DNA from: Hyphomicrobiales bacterium
GTDB taxonomy: Bacteria > Pseudomonadota > Alphaproteobacteria > Rhizobiales > Rhizobiaceae
Assembly: GCA_002401155.1 (NCBI GenBank)
Contig: NVSG01000001.1
Coordinates: forward strand, 186,001 to 250,000
Direction of reading: 5' to 3'
DNA: 64,000 nt
Below, piece by piece: positions 26,078 to 35,800 of the stretch. The position numbers were made by a program, and so were the translations under genes. The notes below the pieces were generated by a model. The model ran no database searches, had not been told where the DNA came from, and saw only the letters and a list, made by a program, of their open reading frames with translations. Within the stretch, counting starts at the first letter, position 1. Every line of letters starts with the position of its first letter.

Positions 26078-29000
26078 AACTTGGAATTGCCGGTGCACTG
26101 ACCCGCACTTTCATTAATTCACCGATCACGCCGCTTTTTCTGATTGCCTCACTGCTGCTCGGCGTTTTGGCATTGATCGTCTTACCTCGTGAAGAAGAGC
26201 CGCAAATCTCCGTGCCCATGGTGGATGTCCACGTGCGCGCCGATGGCCTGAAGGCACCCGATGTTGTAAAACTGGTGACAGAGCCGCTTGAGGCAATTAT
26301 CAAAAGTATTGATGGTGTGGAGCATGTTTATTCCCAGACGCAGGATGATGGCGTTCTCCTGACCGCGCGTTTTCTGGTCGGCACCAGTTCAGATGCAGCC
26401 AATTTACGTATCCACGAAAAGATTCGCGCCAACATAAACCGCCTTCCCTACGGCATCCCCGAACCGCTCATCATTGGCCGCAGTATTGATGATGTGGCAA
26501 TCGTCGTGATCACGCTGGCACCAAAACCCGATAAAGCAGAACACTGGACCGCCAACGGGCTAACGCGCATCACGCGCGAATTGAGGGTCGAGCTTGCAAA
26601 ACTCCCCGATGTGGGGCTGACTTATATTGTCGGCGATCAACCCGAAGAAATACAGATAGAACCAGCACCGGAAAAATTATCGCTCTACGGCGTAACCCTG
26701 CAACAGCTCACTGCCAAAATTGAAGGTGCCAATCGATCCTTTGTGATTGGAAAAATCCGCGATGATGGCAAACAGGTCTCTCTCGTTGCCGGACAAACCC
26801 TGCAAACATTGAGCGAGATCGGCAATATTGTCATCACCACCCGCGATGGACGCCCCGTCTATGTTCGCGATGTGGCAAATATCAGCCTTGCCACAAGGCC
26901 AAAGGAAACCAGCGTATTTCATGTGGCCAAACATGATGGCGAACTAACACGCGTTCCTGCCGTATCACTGGCCATCGCCAAGCGAGCAGGCACAAACGCT
27001 GTGGTCATTGCCGAGCACATCACCCATCGGCTTGAACAGCTCAAGGGCAAAATCATTCCCGAAGACATCGAAGTCAGCATCACCCGAAACTATGGTGAAA
27101 CCGCCAATGAAAAAGCCAATGAGCTGCTTTTCCATCTAGGCCTTGCGACCGTTTCGATTGTTATTTTGGTGATGTTTATGATTGGCTGGCGCGAAGCAAT
27201 CGTTATTGCAGTCGTCATTCCCACCACCATTTTACTAACGCTATTTGCAGCGTGGATCATGGGGTACACATTGAACCGGGTAAGCTTGTTTGCGTTGATT
27301 TTCTCAATCGGCATTCTGGTTGATGATGCCATCGTGATGATTGAAAACATTGCCCGCCACTGGGCAATGCCTGATAAACGCCCGCGGGTTCAATCTGCCA
27401 TCGAAGCGGTGGCCGAGGTCGGCAATCCAACCATCGTTGCAACCTTGACCGTAGTGACGGCCCTACTACCGATGCTGTTCGTTTCCGGCCTGATGGGCCC
27501 TTATATGAGCCCGATCCCATCCAACGCATCCGCCGCAATGATCTTCTCATTCTTTGTCGCGGTGACCGTAACCCCGTGGCTGATGATGAAGGTAAGCCCG
27601 TCTTCCGGCACAAGCACCCATGGCGACCATAAAATGGACCCGCTTGGCCGCGCCTATCTGGCGATGGCCAAACCAATCCTTGCCTCGCGCAAACGTTCTT
27701 GGACATTCTTAATTCTCGTTGGCATCGCGACAATGGGGTCTATGGCCTTATTCTATACCAAGGATGTGACGGTAAAACTTTTACCTTTCGACAATAAAAC
27801 AAACCTGCAAATCGTGGTTGATCTCCCCGAAGGTTCATCCGTCGAAGCGACCAATCGCGCCTTGCAAATGGTGACAATAGCTCTGGCGAATGTGCCGGAG
27901 ATAAAATCTTTCCAGACCCATGCAGGAACAGCATCACCTTTCGATTTTAACGGCCTCGTGCGCCACTATTATATGCGCGATGCACCAGAACTTGGTGATG
28001 TGGTTGTGAACTTAACGTCCAAAGAACACCGCGATCGCACCAGCCATGATATTGCCCTTGAGCTGCGTGAGCTTCTTGCTGATATAGAGATCCCTAAAGG
28101 CACCTCGATCAAAGTTGTCGAACCACCGCCCGGCCCGCCAGTGCTCGCAACCCTGCTTGCCGAAATTTACGGTCCCGACCCGGAAAGCCGCAGAACAACT
28201 GCCGCTCTCGTTCGAAAAGCCTTCGAGACAATTCCCTATCTGGTGGATGTGGACGATTCTTTCGGCACGCCAGCCATGCGCACAAGGATTGCCATTGATC
28301 AGGATAATCTTGAATATCACAGCGTTGATCAAAGTGACGTCTACGACACATTGCGGCGACTCTATTCCTCGGCAACGATCGGTTATTCTCAGCGCGGCGA
28401 AGGTCGCCAGCCTATCCCCATAACCCTTGGACCTTCAAAACAATCACGGGTTCTGAACGAACGTGCCTTGTCTACACCGGTTCCAGCCAACGCGCTTCCG
28501 GGAGACCGAAAAATCGTTGAACTGGGCGATGTGGTCAACATTTCCAAAGAACGCGCATCCTATCCGATTTTTCGCCATAATGGTCGCGCCGCTGAAATGG
28601 TCACCGCCGAACTTGCCGGAGCATTTGAAGCCCCGGTTTACGGCATGATCGCAGTTGCCGAAGCCATCGACAAAGCAGATTGGGGCGATGTGGAAAAGCC
28701 CGAAATTTCACTTCACGGCCAACCGGATGATGAATCAAAATCCGTATTGCTGTGGGATGGCGAATGGGAAGTCACATGGGTAACCTTCCGCGACATGGGC
28801 GCCGCCTTCATGGTGGCCCTGCTTGGAATTTATGTTTTGGTGGTCGCCCAGTTCGGTTCGTTCAAATTGCCCCTCGTGATCCTAACGCCAATTCCCCTGA
28901 CCTTCATCGGCATCATGTTCGGTCACTGGGTATTCGACGCAGCCTTCACAGCCACCTCGATGATTGGCTTCATCGCATTGGCCGGCATCATCGTGAGAAA

Positions 29001-29310
29001 CTCAATCCTGCTGGTTGATTTCATCCGCCATGCAGACCCCAAACAATCCCTTCACGAGACATTATTGGAAGCAGGAGCAATTCGCTTCAAGCCAATCCTG
29101 CTAACGGCAATTGCCGCAATGATTGGTGCTGCTGTTATTCTGTTTGATCCGATTTTTCAGGGACTGGCGATTTCATTGCTGTTCGGGCTGGCATCTTCAA
29201 CACTGCTAACCGTGCTCGTCGTACCGGCAATCTACATCGTGCTACGTAGTCCTCCAACTCCGCCAAAGAAGAAGGAAATCAAGGAAGAGGTTGAGGAAGA
29301 GAACGCTTAA
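26074..29310 (+). CDS. RND-family efflux pump (AcrB/HAE1 class)
   Basis: Inner-membrane proton-driven transporter of 1078 residues with the usual two repeats of six helices and two large periplasmic loops. The proton relay motif GILVDDAIVMIEN lies near residue 415, and the second-half counterpart LAGIIVRNSILLVDF near 970. The C-terminus ends in a charged K/E-rich tail. No outer-membrane channel gene is present here, so a channel encoded elsewhere must serve it. The substrate cannot be told. Confidence 0.93.
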   Translation: MKLGIAGALTRTFINSPITPLFLIASLLLGVLALIVLPREEEPQISVPMVDVHVRADGLKAPDVVKLVTEPLEAIIKSIDGVEHVYSQTQDDGVLLTARFLVGTSSDAANLRIHEKIRANINRLPYGIPEPLIIGRSIDDVAIVVITLAPKPDKAEHWTANGLTRITRELRVELAKLPDVGLTYIVGDQPEEIQIEPAPEKLSLYGVTLQQLTAKIEGANRSFVIGKIRDDGKQVSLVAGQTLQTLSEIGNIVITTRDGRPVYVRDVANISLATRPKETSVFHVAKHDGELTRVPAVSLAIAKRAGTNAVVIAEHITHRLEQLKGKIIPEDIEVSITRNYGETANEKANELLFHLGLATVSIVILVMFMIGWREAIVIAVVIPTTILLTLFAAWIMGYTLNRVSLFALIFSIGILVDDAIVMIENIARHWAMPDKRPRVQSAIEAVAEVGNPTIVATLTVVTALLPMLFVSGLMGPYMSPIPSNASAAMIFSFFVAVTVTPWLMMKVSPSSGTSTHGDHKMDPLGRAYLAMAKPILASRKRSWTFLILVGIATMGSMALFYTKDVTVKLLPFDNKTNLQIVVDLPEGSSVEATNRALQMVTIALANVPEIKSFQTHAGTASPFDFNGLVRHYYMRDAPELGDVVVNLTSKEHRDRTSHDIALELRELLADIEIPKGTSIKVVEPPPGPPVLATLLAEIYGPDPESRRTTAALVRKAFETIPYLVDVDDSFGTPAMRTRIAIDQDNLEYHSVDQSDVYDTLRRLYSSATIGYSQRGEGRQPIPITLGPSKQSRVLNERALSTPVPANALPGDRKIVELGDVVNISKERASYPIFRHNGRAAEMVTAELAGAFEAPVYGMIAVAEAIDKADWGDVEKPEISLHGQPDDESKSVLLWDGEWEVTWVTFRDMGAAFMVALLGIYVLVVAQFGSFKLPLVILTPIPLTFIGIMFGHWVFDAAFTATSMIGFIALAGIIVRNSILLVDFIRHADPKQSLHETLLEAGAIRFKPILLTAIAAMIGAAVILFDPIFQGLAISLLFGLASSTLLTVLVVPAIYIVLRSPPTPPKKKEIKEEVEEENA

Positions 29311-29498
29311 CGTCCTGAGTTGCTGTATTTTCCAAATGCGCTGTGACCATATTGGTGACGAAGCTTGGCAATCTCGGGTTCAGAAAAGCCCAACAATCTG
29401 GCTTTTTGCAACAACACTTCCAACATCGTAATCTCCACAGAAGCGCGGTGTCGCTTTCCCATGCTTTCAAAATCATTGATTGCTTCATTCTTTTTCAT
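29307..29498 (-). CDS. Small hypothetical protein (63 residues)
   Basis: A short charged frame (MKKNEAINDFESMGKRHRAS...) that overlaps the end of the RND gene by 4 bp in convergent orientation. No clear ribosome-binding site or known domain is seen. The alternating charged and hydrophobic residues suggest a small helical protein. Confidence 0.4.
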   Translation of the reverse strand: MKKNEAINDFESMGKRHRASVEITMLEVLLQKARLLGFSEPEIAKLRHQYGHSAFGKYSNSGR

Positions 29499-29612
29499 AG
29501 AGATTTATAAACCTTCCTACTGCAGGAAGATCAAGCAACCACATCTTGAACTTCTTATGCCAAAAAGGCCCGCAAATTGGTGCAGGCCTTCTTAATGTCG
29601 GGAATATCATCC

Positions 29613-30017
29613 TCAATAATAAGGTGAGATGCATTGACGACGGCGCCCATTATACGGTTGGTAGGTGTTATCCCAAGCCCGATAAGAGCGAAACCGGCGG
29701 TAACACCAATTCTCATGCGCATCACCTCGATAAATTCTTCTATCCCGGCGATAACGACGCCTATCTTGATTGGCGATAATCGCACCGATGATAGCTGAAC
29801 CGATAATAGCCCCGGCAACAGCGTTATTTCTTCTGCGCCGACTTCCCCGCCTACGGGATCGAACTTTAATAACACTGTCCTCAACCCCGACGTCACCGAC
29901 ACCTGCCATTGTCAAAGGGTCTTGCAGAAAGCCCTGAGCATTTGCAGAAATGGGTGAATTCACCATCACAGCAACTGAAAGCATTGCGGTCATGGATAAT
30001 GCCAGAAATTTATTCAT
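29613..30017 (-). CDS. BA14K family protein
   Basis: Secreted or envelope protein of 134 residues. It has an N-terminal signal peptide ending ANAQG, an arginine-rich stretch ([13 protein letters not shown]), a glycine-zipper-like hydrophobic helix ([17 protein letters not shown]), and a C-terminal motif with W-C-x2-R-x-R-S-Y and Y-x-P-Y-N-G-R-R-R-x-C. That C-terminus is the BA14K signature known from Brucella and other Rhizobiales (immunoreactive, lectin-like). AAGGAG precedes the ATG. Confidence 0.82.
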   Translation of the reverse strand: MNKFLALSMTAMLSVAVMVNSPISANAQGFLQDPLTMAGVGDVGVEDSVIKVRSRRRGSRRRRNNAVAGAIIGSAIIGAIIANQDRRRYRRDRRIYRGDAHENWCYRRFRSYRAWDNTYQPYNGRRRQCISPYY

Positions 30018-30414
30018 TGGATTCTCCTTCCATTACAATTTTTCTGGTGAGGTAGGATGGTGGGCAATTCCGACAGATCGAGGTTCAGCGATTATGCCTT
30101 GAACCTTCGTTTATTTCGCGCACCCCACAAAAACTCGTCGGAGTACTCTGAAACCCTGCGATTCTGAAAAGCGAAATAACGATAACTGCCACATCCATAT
30201 AACGGATAGACTTGAGCAAGGAGTTCAATTCGTGACCCCCCAAGCTCAATCACCTAAACTATAGGTTATAGCATTTCGGCATCCATTGATGCAGGTCAAA
30301 CAAAACTGTTTTGAACGCCAGAATTAAGAAAGCTCCCAGGCCACCTCGCAAAAAATGAAGCGGTCTGGAAGCAATATTATCGAGTTCTAACTGGAAGCAA
30401 AACGCTCCCGGCAA
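30018..30414. other. 397-bp non-coding stretch upstream of the BA14K gene and downstream of the peroxiredoxin gene
   Basis: I see no gene here on either strand. It must hold the BA14K promoter (minus strand). The FNR/FixK-like site at 30286-30299 lies inside it. Short inverted repeats occur but no convincing terminator or structured RNA. Confidence 0.5.
30286..30299. promoter_or_regulatory. FNR/FixK-like box
   Basis: TTGAT-GCAG-GTCAA matches 9 of 10 consensus positions. It lies about 270 bp before the BA14K start, far for direct activation, so the target is unclear. Confidence 0.35.
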
Positions 30415-31041
30415 TCAAACCTTTGTTGTGCGTAGATAAGGGCGAATTTCATTCCAGCCTTGCGGAAAGAGGTCTTTGGCAGCGGCATTATCGATGGACG
30501 GCGGAATGATTACCTCATCCCCCGGACGCCAATCGGCCGGCGTCGCAATGCTTTTTTCATCACCAAGTTGCAGCGCATCAATCACCCGCATAATTTCATC
30601 AAAATTCCGACCCACATTCATTGGGTAAGTCATCGTCAAACGCATTTTCTTATTTGGATCGATGATAAACACCGAACGCACAGCAGCCGTAGCACTCTCG
30701 GCCTCGTGAATCATTCCGTAAAGCTTTGCAACTTTCAAATCAGGGTCCGCAACAATCGGAAATTTGAGCGTTGTGTTCTGAGTATCATCAACATCCGCAA
30801 TCCATTTTTTATGCTCATCAACCGTATCGGTGGAAAGACCAAGCGGCTTAACGTTACGTTCTGCAAACGCCTCAGCAAGCTGGGCTGTACGCCCCATCTC
30901 TGTTGTACAAACCGGGGTAAAATCAGCAGGATGGCTGAAGAAAAACACCCAGCTATCGCCAATAAATTCATGGAAATCTATTTCACCATTGGTTGTTTCA
31001 ACGGTGAAATTCGGGACGGTTTCGCCAATTCTAATTGTCAT
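30415..31041 (-). CDS. 1-Cys peroxiredoxin (Prx6/AhpC-TSA family)
   Basis: Thiol peroxidase of 208 residues that reduces hydrogen and organic peroxides. The peroxidatic cysteine is in PADFTPVCTTE (Cys 45). The C-terminal region (PADWRPGDEVIIPP) is that of Prx6-type enzymes, and no partner cysteine is obvious near the C-terminus. AAGGAAA precedes the ATG. It is transcribed away from the small protein gene at 31192, with an FNR/FixK-like box in the shared region. Confidence 0.93.
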   Translation of the reverse strand: MTIRIGETVPNFTVETTNGEIDFHEFIGDSWVFFFSHPADFTPVCTTEMGRTAQLAEAFAERNVKPLGLSTDTVDEHKKWIADVDDTQNTTLKFPIVADPDLKVAKLYGMIHEAESATAAVRSVFIIDPNKKMRLTMTYPMNVGRNFDEIMRVIDALQLGDEKSIATPADWRPGDEVIIPPSIDNAAAKDLFPQGWNEIRPYLRTTKV

Positions 31042-31128
31042 ATTCGTTTCCTTTTATTGAAGCATATTCTTACATCTGGAGCAAAAATCCCCATATATTG
31101 TATATATGCACGCGCGCATAAAAAACAA

Positions 31129-31142
31129 TTGATCCAAATCAT
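31129..31142. promoter_or_regulatory. FNR/FixK-like box between peroxiredoxin and a small protein gene
   Basis: TTGAT-CCAA-ATCAT matches 9 of 10 consensus positions. It is 88 bp from the peroxiredoxin start and 50 bp from the start at 31192. An A+T-rich near-palindrome (31091-31108) sits beside it, resembling the arrangement upstream of the DUF302-sqr operon. Confidence 0.5.
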
Positions 31143-31191
31143 CGCACCCAATCTCTACACAATGCATGATGATCAGCGTTAGGAGACGATC

Positions 31192-31440
31192 ATGGCCTTT
31201 GAACGACTTAAAACCGAAATATCCATGTTGCTAAGCGAAATGGAAAACCAGCCCCAAGACCAGTGGGAAATGCATGAACTGGTGTTAGAAAAGCTCAACG
31301 AACTCCGCGCTTTCGATCTGCCATTGCCACAAGACTTGCTGGATCTGGAAAAGAGAATTTCGAAAGATCTGGAAGACGCGGGGCAAATTCATACAATGCC
31401 TTCATCCAGGCCTTCATCCAGCTCAAAATCTGACGAATAG
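31192..31440 (+). CDS. Small hypothetical acidic protein (82 residues)
   Basis: Preceded by GGAGACG and an FNR/FixK-like box. The sequence (MAFERLKTEISMLLSEMENQ...) predicts two amphipathic helices and ends in a serine-rich tail (SSRPSSSSKSDE). No signal peptide or family is recognised. Confidence 0.65.
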   Translation: MAFERLKTEISMLLSEMENQPQDQWEMHELVLEKLNELRAFDLPLPQDLLDLEKRISKDLEDAGQIHTMPSSRPSSSSKSDE

Positions 31441-31549
31441 CTTCTTAATCTTCCTAAGACATTGGTTCAAAAATCAAATTTGAACACTGCGATAATTCGT
31501 GTAACATAAAACCTCAAAGTCAGAGTGCAATATTGGGGAAGTACAGAGT

Positions 31550-32260
31550 TTGCAGCGTAGTGTTATCATCGGTGCCCGTGGTGAGATCGGTTCGGCGATC
31601 GTTACCGCTTTGAGTGCGCGGGGCGACAAAGTTGTCGCGCTGGATATTGCGCCACCCATTGGCATCAAGAACGACAACATCTTGGAATCAACCATTGACG
31701 TCCGCAACAATGACAGTGTGGAAACCGCCATTGGCAACGCCAATGATTGGCTCGGCGGCATTGATGTGTTTGTGAATGCAGCAGGCATCATGCGGCGTGG
31801 CTCAATATTCGAATTATCCGACACCCAGTTTGAAGAAGTCATCGCCATTAATCTGGTCGGCGCATTCCGCACCACCCGCGCGGCAGCATCCCATATGCTG
31901 GATCAAAAGTCCGGCAGCATAACCCATATCTGCTCACTGCATGCACTGGTTGGAATGCCAGACCGCTCCGCCTATGCCGCATCAAAAGGCGGGCTTGTGG
32001 CTTTCGTAAAAGCACTGGCGGCAGAACTCGGCCCCAAAGGAATCTCAGTCAACGCATTAGCCCCCGGACCAATTGGCTCTGGCATGGGCGACCCGGCCCC
32101 CTCAAGGGTAACCATCGTTGAAGCAACCCCATTGGGCCGCATAGCCAGTGCCGAAGAGGTCGCAAATTATGCAACCCACCTATCCAGTAAAGACGGAAGA
32201 TTTATCACCGGACAGGTCATCGCAATTGATGGCGGCGTCTCGACAACCTTGCTAACATGA
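31550..32260 (+). CDS. Short-chain dehydrogenase/reductase (SDR)
   Basis: Classical SDR of 236 residues. The cofactor loop is GARGEIGSAI, the NAAG motif is present, the catalytic serine is in HICSLHA, and Y-x3-K is SAYAASKGG. It starts with TTG. The aspartate after beta-2 (ALDIAPP) suggests NAD(H) preference. It lies just upstream of a TAXI-TRAP transporter on the same strand and so probably oxidises the imported hydroxy or keto compound. Confidence 0.85.
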   Translation: MQRSVIIGARGEIGSAIVTALSARGDKVVALDIAPPIGIKNDNILESTIDVRNNDSVETAIGNANDWLGGIDVFVNAAGIMRRGSIFELSDTQFEEVIAINLVGAFRTTRAAASHMLDQKSGSITHICSLHALVGMPDRSAYAASKGGLVAFVKALAAELGPKGISVNALAPGPIGSGMGDPAPSRVTIVEATPLGRIASAEEVANYATHLSSKDGRFITGQVIAIDGGVSTTLLT

Positions 32261-32297
32261 CATCAAACAGAAAATTATTTTAACCAGGAGAAGAACC

Positions 32298-33257
32298 ATG
32301 AAATTTAGACTTGCCGGATTATCCGCAGCCCTAACCATCGCCCTTGTGGCTACCCTGCCCGCACAGGCAGAAACCCGCGTAACTTTCAAATCAGCGAAAA
32401 CAACTTCGTCATATTATCAAATGGCAGTGCAAATTGCCGAAGCCATTAAAAAAGGTTCCAATGGCGAGATCATCGTCACCGTTGAAGAAAGCCAAGGCTC
32501 GGTTCAAAACGTAAAAGAAGCCGCCAAACGTTCCGGCAATTACGTTTTCACCACACCGCCCGTTCTGGTCAGACTTGCCCAAACCGGCAAGGCCATGTTC
32601 AAGGATAAAATGGACCCGAAATTCGACGAAATTCGCGCCCTGTTCCCAATTCCATCTCTGACCATGCATTTCGTCGTTCGCTCCGATAGTGGCATTTCAA
32701 AATTCGCTGACCTCGAAGGCAAAACCATCCTGATTGGCAAAGGTTCTTTCGGCGCTCGCGAAGGTGCTAAATATCTAAAACTCTTCGGTCTTGAAGGCAA
32801 AGTCACACTGGCAAATGTTGAATTGAATGCAGCCGTTGCCGCTCTTAAAAACAAACAGATTGATGGTTTCGTTACCGCCGGCTCTTTCCCGGCTCCAAAC
32901 GTTATTGAAGCTGCAGCAAGCACCGGTGTTAACGTCCTTTCACTCGATGAAGAGCAGATCGCAAAAACCAAACGCACACGTCTGGTCATTCCTGCGGGCA
33001 CTTATGCAGGCGTCGATAAAGAGATTGTTACTACATCGCTTCCGGTTATTGCTCACACGACAACAGCCATGGATGAAGCCACCGCTTACGCACTGACCAA
33101 AACCTATTGGGAACAAAAAACCGATCTCGGCAATGCAGCAGCTTGGTGGAATGGCGTATCACCTGACATGCTCTCTAATGTGTACGGAAAACTGCACGCT
33201 GGCGCTGTGAAATATTACGAAGAAATCGGCGTAAAAATTCCAGATGGTTTGAAGTAA
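32298..33257 (+). CDS. TAXI-family TRAP transporter solute-binding protein
   Basis: Periplasmic binding protein, 319 residues, with a signal peptide ending LPAQA. The TAXI-type features are the SAKTTSSYYQMAVQIAEAI ligand-pocket start and GKTILIGKGSFGAREGAKYL. A good CAGGAGAAG precedes the ATG. It works with the fused TRAP permease 28 bp downstream. The ligand is unknown. Confidence 0.85.
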   Translation: MKFRLAGLSAALTIALVATLPAQAETRVTFKSAKTTSSYYQMAVQIAEAIKKGSNGEIIVTVEESQGSVQNVKEAAKRSGNYVFTTPPVLVRLAQTGKAMFKDKMDPKFDEIRALFPIPSLTMHFVVRSDSGISKFADLEGKTILIGKGSFGAREGAKYLKLFGLEGKVTLANVELNAAVAALKNKQIDGFVTAGSFPAPNVIEAAASTGVNVLSLDEEQIAKTKRTRLVIPAGTYAGVDKEIVTTSLPVIAHTTTAMDEATAYALTKTYWEQKTDLGNAAAWWNGVSPDMLSNVYGKLHAGAVKYYEEIGVKIPDGLK

Positions 33258-33284
33258 GCCTCGGCTGATTTTTGGCAAACTAAC

Positions 33285-35060
33285 ATGAGCCAAAACGAAC
33301 AAACTCCAAGGCTGCCCCGGTTAATTTGGGTTGGCCTTGGCGGTCTTTCTATCGTCTTTCATATCTGGTTGATATTTTCCGGCCTTGTCCCAAACCTAGT
33401 AAGCCGCCCTCTGCACATGGCGCTGGCTTTGCCATGGGTATTCATCTTTCTCGCCACCGGAACAATCGCCCGATGGACCGGCGCGATATTTACATTTATC
33501 GGCCTGATCTGTTGCTCTTATATCGTCTATTACGAGGCAGCACTTTCCGATCAATATGGTTCGCTTGAAGGCGAACTGCAGGTCTGGATTTCCGCCGCCC
33601 TGATCATCACCGTTCTGGAGATGGCACGGCGTGCCATCGGGTGGCCTTTGCCAATCATCACAGTCATCGCACTTACCTACGGTTTGCTGGGTTCCCATTT
33701 ACCCGGAGAATTCGGCCACCCCGGATTGCCCCTTGGCAGTTTCCTAGGCACAATCACCGTCGCTGAAGGCGGTTTATGGGGAAGCCTTACGGGCGTTTCC
33801 GTCAACATCGTTGCGATCTTCGTCATCATGGGCGCGGTGCTAAATGCCGGAGAAGCCGGTCAAGGCTTTATGAATTTGGCGATGGCTGCCGCTGGCCGCC
33901 TAAAGGGTGGCGCTGCCAAAGTATCAGTCCTGTCATCAGCATTATTCGGTTCCATCTCAGGATCAGCATCAGCCAATGTTGCCTCCACTGGCGCAATCAC
34001 CCTGCCGACAATGACCAAGCTCGGCTACCCGCGAAGACTGGCAGGCGCAGTTGAAGCAGTGGCATCCTCCGGCGGACAAATCATGCCGCCTCTAATGGGA
34101 GCAGGAGCCTTCGTGATGGTGGAACTCACCGGCACCCCCTATACGCAAATTATGATGGCCGCGCTATTGCCAGCCATTCTCTATTTCTTCACCGTATGGG
34201 TCGGCATAAACGCCTACGCAGACCGTTATGACTTGCAACCATTACCCACAGAACAACAACCTTCACGACAACAAGTGATCGTCACGGCATCATTCTTTCT
34301 GGTGCCATTCATCGTGCTACTGGAACGCATGTTCAACGGCGGTTATACCCCGCAATATGCAGCCGCTGGCGCAATTCTCGCAGCATTTATACTATTGTTC
34401 TTTGACGCCAAACTCTCCCTGAGTTGGTCCAGAACCATTTCACGCCTTGAAGAAGTAGCCCTCGCCACTGGCAAGCAAATAGCCATCATCGCTTCAATCA
34501 TCCTATGCGCTGGTTTGATAATCAGCGTGCTGGCTCAAACCGGGCTGGGCATCAAAATCACCTCGCTAATTCTATCGGCAGGCGGCGATCAAATTTGGCC
34601 GGCATTACTTCTAACCGCCCTCGCCTGTTTGATATTGGGCATGGAAGTGCCTACCACCGCAGCCTATGTCATTTGTGTTTCGGTGGCAGGCCCTGCCCTG
34701 CAAAAACTAGGTTTGGAGCCTTTGTTGGCGCATCTATTCGTATTCTGGTTTGCACTCCTCTCCACCATCACCCCGCCCGTTTGTGGAGCCGTATTTATTG
34801 CTGCTGGCATGGTGGGTGAAAACTGGCTCAAGGTCGCGCTGACTTCAATGACGTTAGGGATCGGGCTTTATATTATCCCACTCGGAATGATCGCGAATCC
34901 AGCCATCATCGAAATCATCGATTCCCCAGTGATGGCTCTTTTGATGTTCGTAAAACTGGCAACAGGGCTGGCAGCCATATCCTACGGCTTGATCAGCAAC
35001 CGCAATATTGCGGTGAGGCTGGCATTAGTTGCCGCTGGGCTGGTAATTGTCTTCATTTAA
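33285..35060 (+). CDS. TRAP transporter fused permease (4TM plus 12TM)
   Basis: A 591-residue protein joining a small DctQ-like part (about residues 1-150) to a large DctM-like part. Typical DctM motifs are GAVLNAGEAGQGFMNLA, SSALFGSISGSASANVA and LILGMEVPTTAAYVI. Such fusions normally partner TAXI binding proteins, in line with the gene upstream. It ends 15 bp before the convergent regulator gene. Confidence 0.9.
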   Translation: MSQNEQTPRLPRLIWVGLGGLSIVFHIWLIFSGLVPNLVSRPLHMALALPWVFIFLATGTIARWTGAIFTFIGLICCSYIVYYEAALSDQYGSLEGELQVWISAALIITVLEMARRAIGWPLPIITVIALTYGLLGSHLPGEFGHPGLPLGSFLGTITVAEGGLWGSLTGVSVNIVAIFVIMGAVLNAGEAGQGFMNLAMAAAGRLKGGAAKVSVLSSALFGSISGSASANVASTGAITLPTMTKLGYPRRLAGAVEAVASSGGQIMPPLMGAGAFVMVELTGTPYTQIMMAALLPAILYFFTVWVGINAYADRYDLQPLPTEQQPSRQQVIVTASFFLVPFIVLLERMFNGGYTPQYAAAGAILAAFILLFFDAKLSLSWSRTISRLEEVALATGKQIAIIASIILCAGLIISVLAQTGLGIKITSLILSAGGDQIWPALLLTALACLILGMEVPTTAAYVICVSVAGPALQKLGLEPLLAHLFVFWFALLSTITPPVCGAVFIAAGMVGENWLKVALTSMTLGIGLYIIPLGMIANPAIIEIIDSPVMALLMFVKLATGLAAISYGLISNRNIAVRLALVAAGLVIVFI

Positions 35061-35074
35061 AAAATGAGACCAGA

Positions 35075-35692
35075 TCATTCCTTGTAACTTGTCTTACTGG
35101 GGCTTGAGCCGGGAGCAGTACAAACAACCAGAATGCGCGCATCCTTATCCCCGTCAGAAGCATAAAGATGCCCGATTGCGCTATCGAAATAGATGCTATC
35201 TCCCTGTTGCAGAGTAACGGGCTCCCCGCCCTCCACATGCACGGTAACAACGCCCTCCATCACCACTAAAAACTCCTGCCCGGGATGGCGGACAAACGCA
35301 TCAAATTCCACCAACTCATGCGCCTTTAACGTCCCCAACATCGGGCTCATGGATTTATACCACAGCTCGGGAAACAGCATTTCATAGACGTAATTGGTGG
35401 TTTCCTGACGGCGGAATTCACCCTTACGGGCAACAGCAAAACTGCCCGGCGCAAACGTTTTGCCTTCAGCTGCAAAGAACGCCGCCATGTCGGTTTCCAG
35501 CCCACTGGCCAATTGTGCCAGACGGTCATAGGTCAACGCGATGATGCCGCGCTCTGCCTTGGAAATTGTTGAAATCGCCAGCCCAGAACGTTTAGCAAGC
35601 TCGGCCAGAGTCCAACCGTTTTTACGGCGTAGTTCCCGCAAACGATGTCCAAACTTGATGCGTTGGCTATCTGTAATCTCGGTTTTTGTCAT
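35075..35692 (-). CDS. XRE-family regulator with C-terminal cupin domain
   Basis: Transcription factor with an N-terminal helix-turn-helix (FGHRLRELRRKNGWTLAELAKRSGLAISTISKAE, about residues 10-45) and a C-terminal cupin (EFLVVMEGVVTVHVEGGEPVTLQQGDSIYFDSAIGH). This domain pair often controls amino-acid or polyamine catabolism, with the cupin sensing the substrate. ATG 35692 is chosen; an in-frame ATG at 35728 is also possible. It is divergent from the oxidase operon it probably controls. Confidence 0.85.
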   Translation of the reverse strand: MTKTEITDSQRIKFGHRLRELRRKNGWTLAELAKRSGLAISTISKAERGIIALTYDRLAQLASGLETDMAAFFAAEGKTFAPGSFAVARKGEFRRQETTNYVYEMLFPELWYKSMSPMLGTLKAHELVEFDAFVRHPGQEFLVVMEGVVTVHVEGGEPVTLQQGDSIYFDSAIGHLYASDGDKDARILVVCTAPGSSPSKTSYKE

Positions 35693-35732
35693 GACAGACA
35701 CACTAAAGCGAATTGGGTGCATAGCCAAGTAA

Positions 35733-35748
35733 TTTTCCTATTGGAAAA
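35733..35748. promoter_or_regulatory. Candidate operator between the XRE-cupin gene and the oxidase operon
   Basis: A perfect 16-bp inverted repeat, TTTTCC-TATT-GGAAAA, lies in the short divergent region. It is well placed for autoregulation and control of the rightward operon. Binding by the XRE-cupin protein is inferred. Confidence 0.45.
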
Positions 35749-35800
35749 AAATCTTGCAATTTGAAATATCGGTGTTAGCCTTCCGCATAGCATATTGGGG

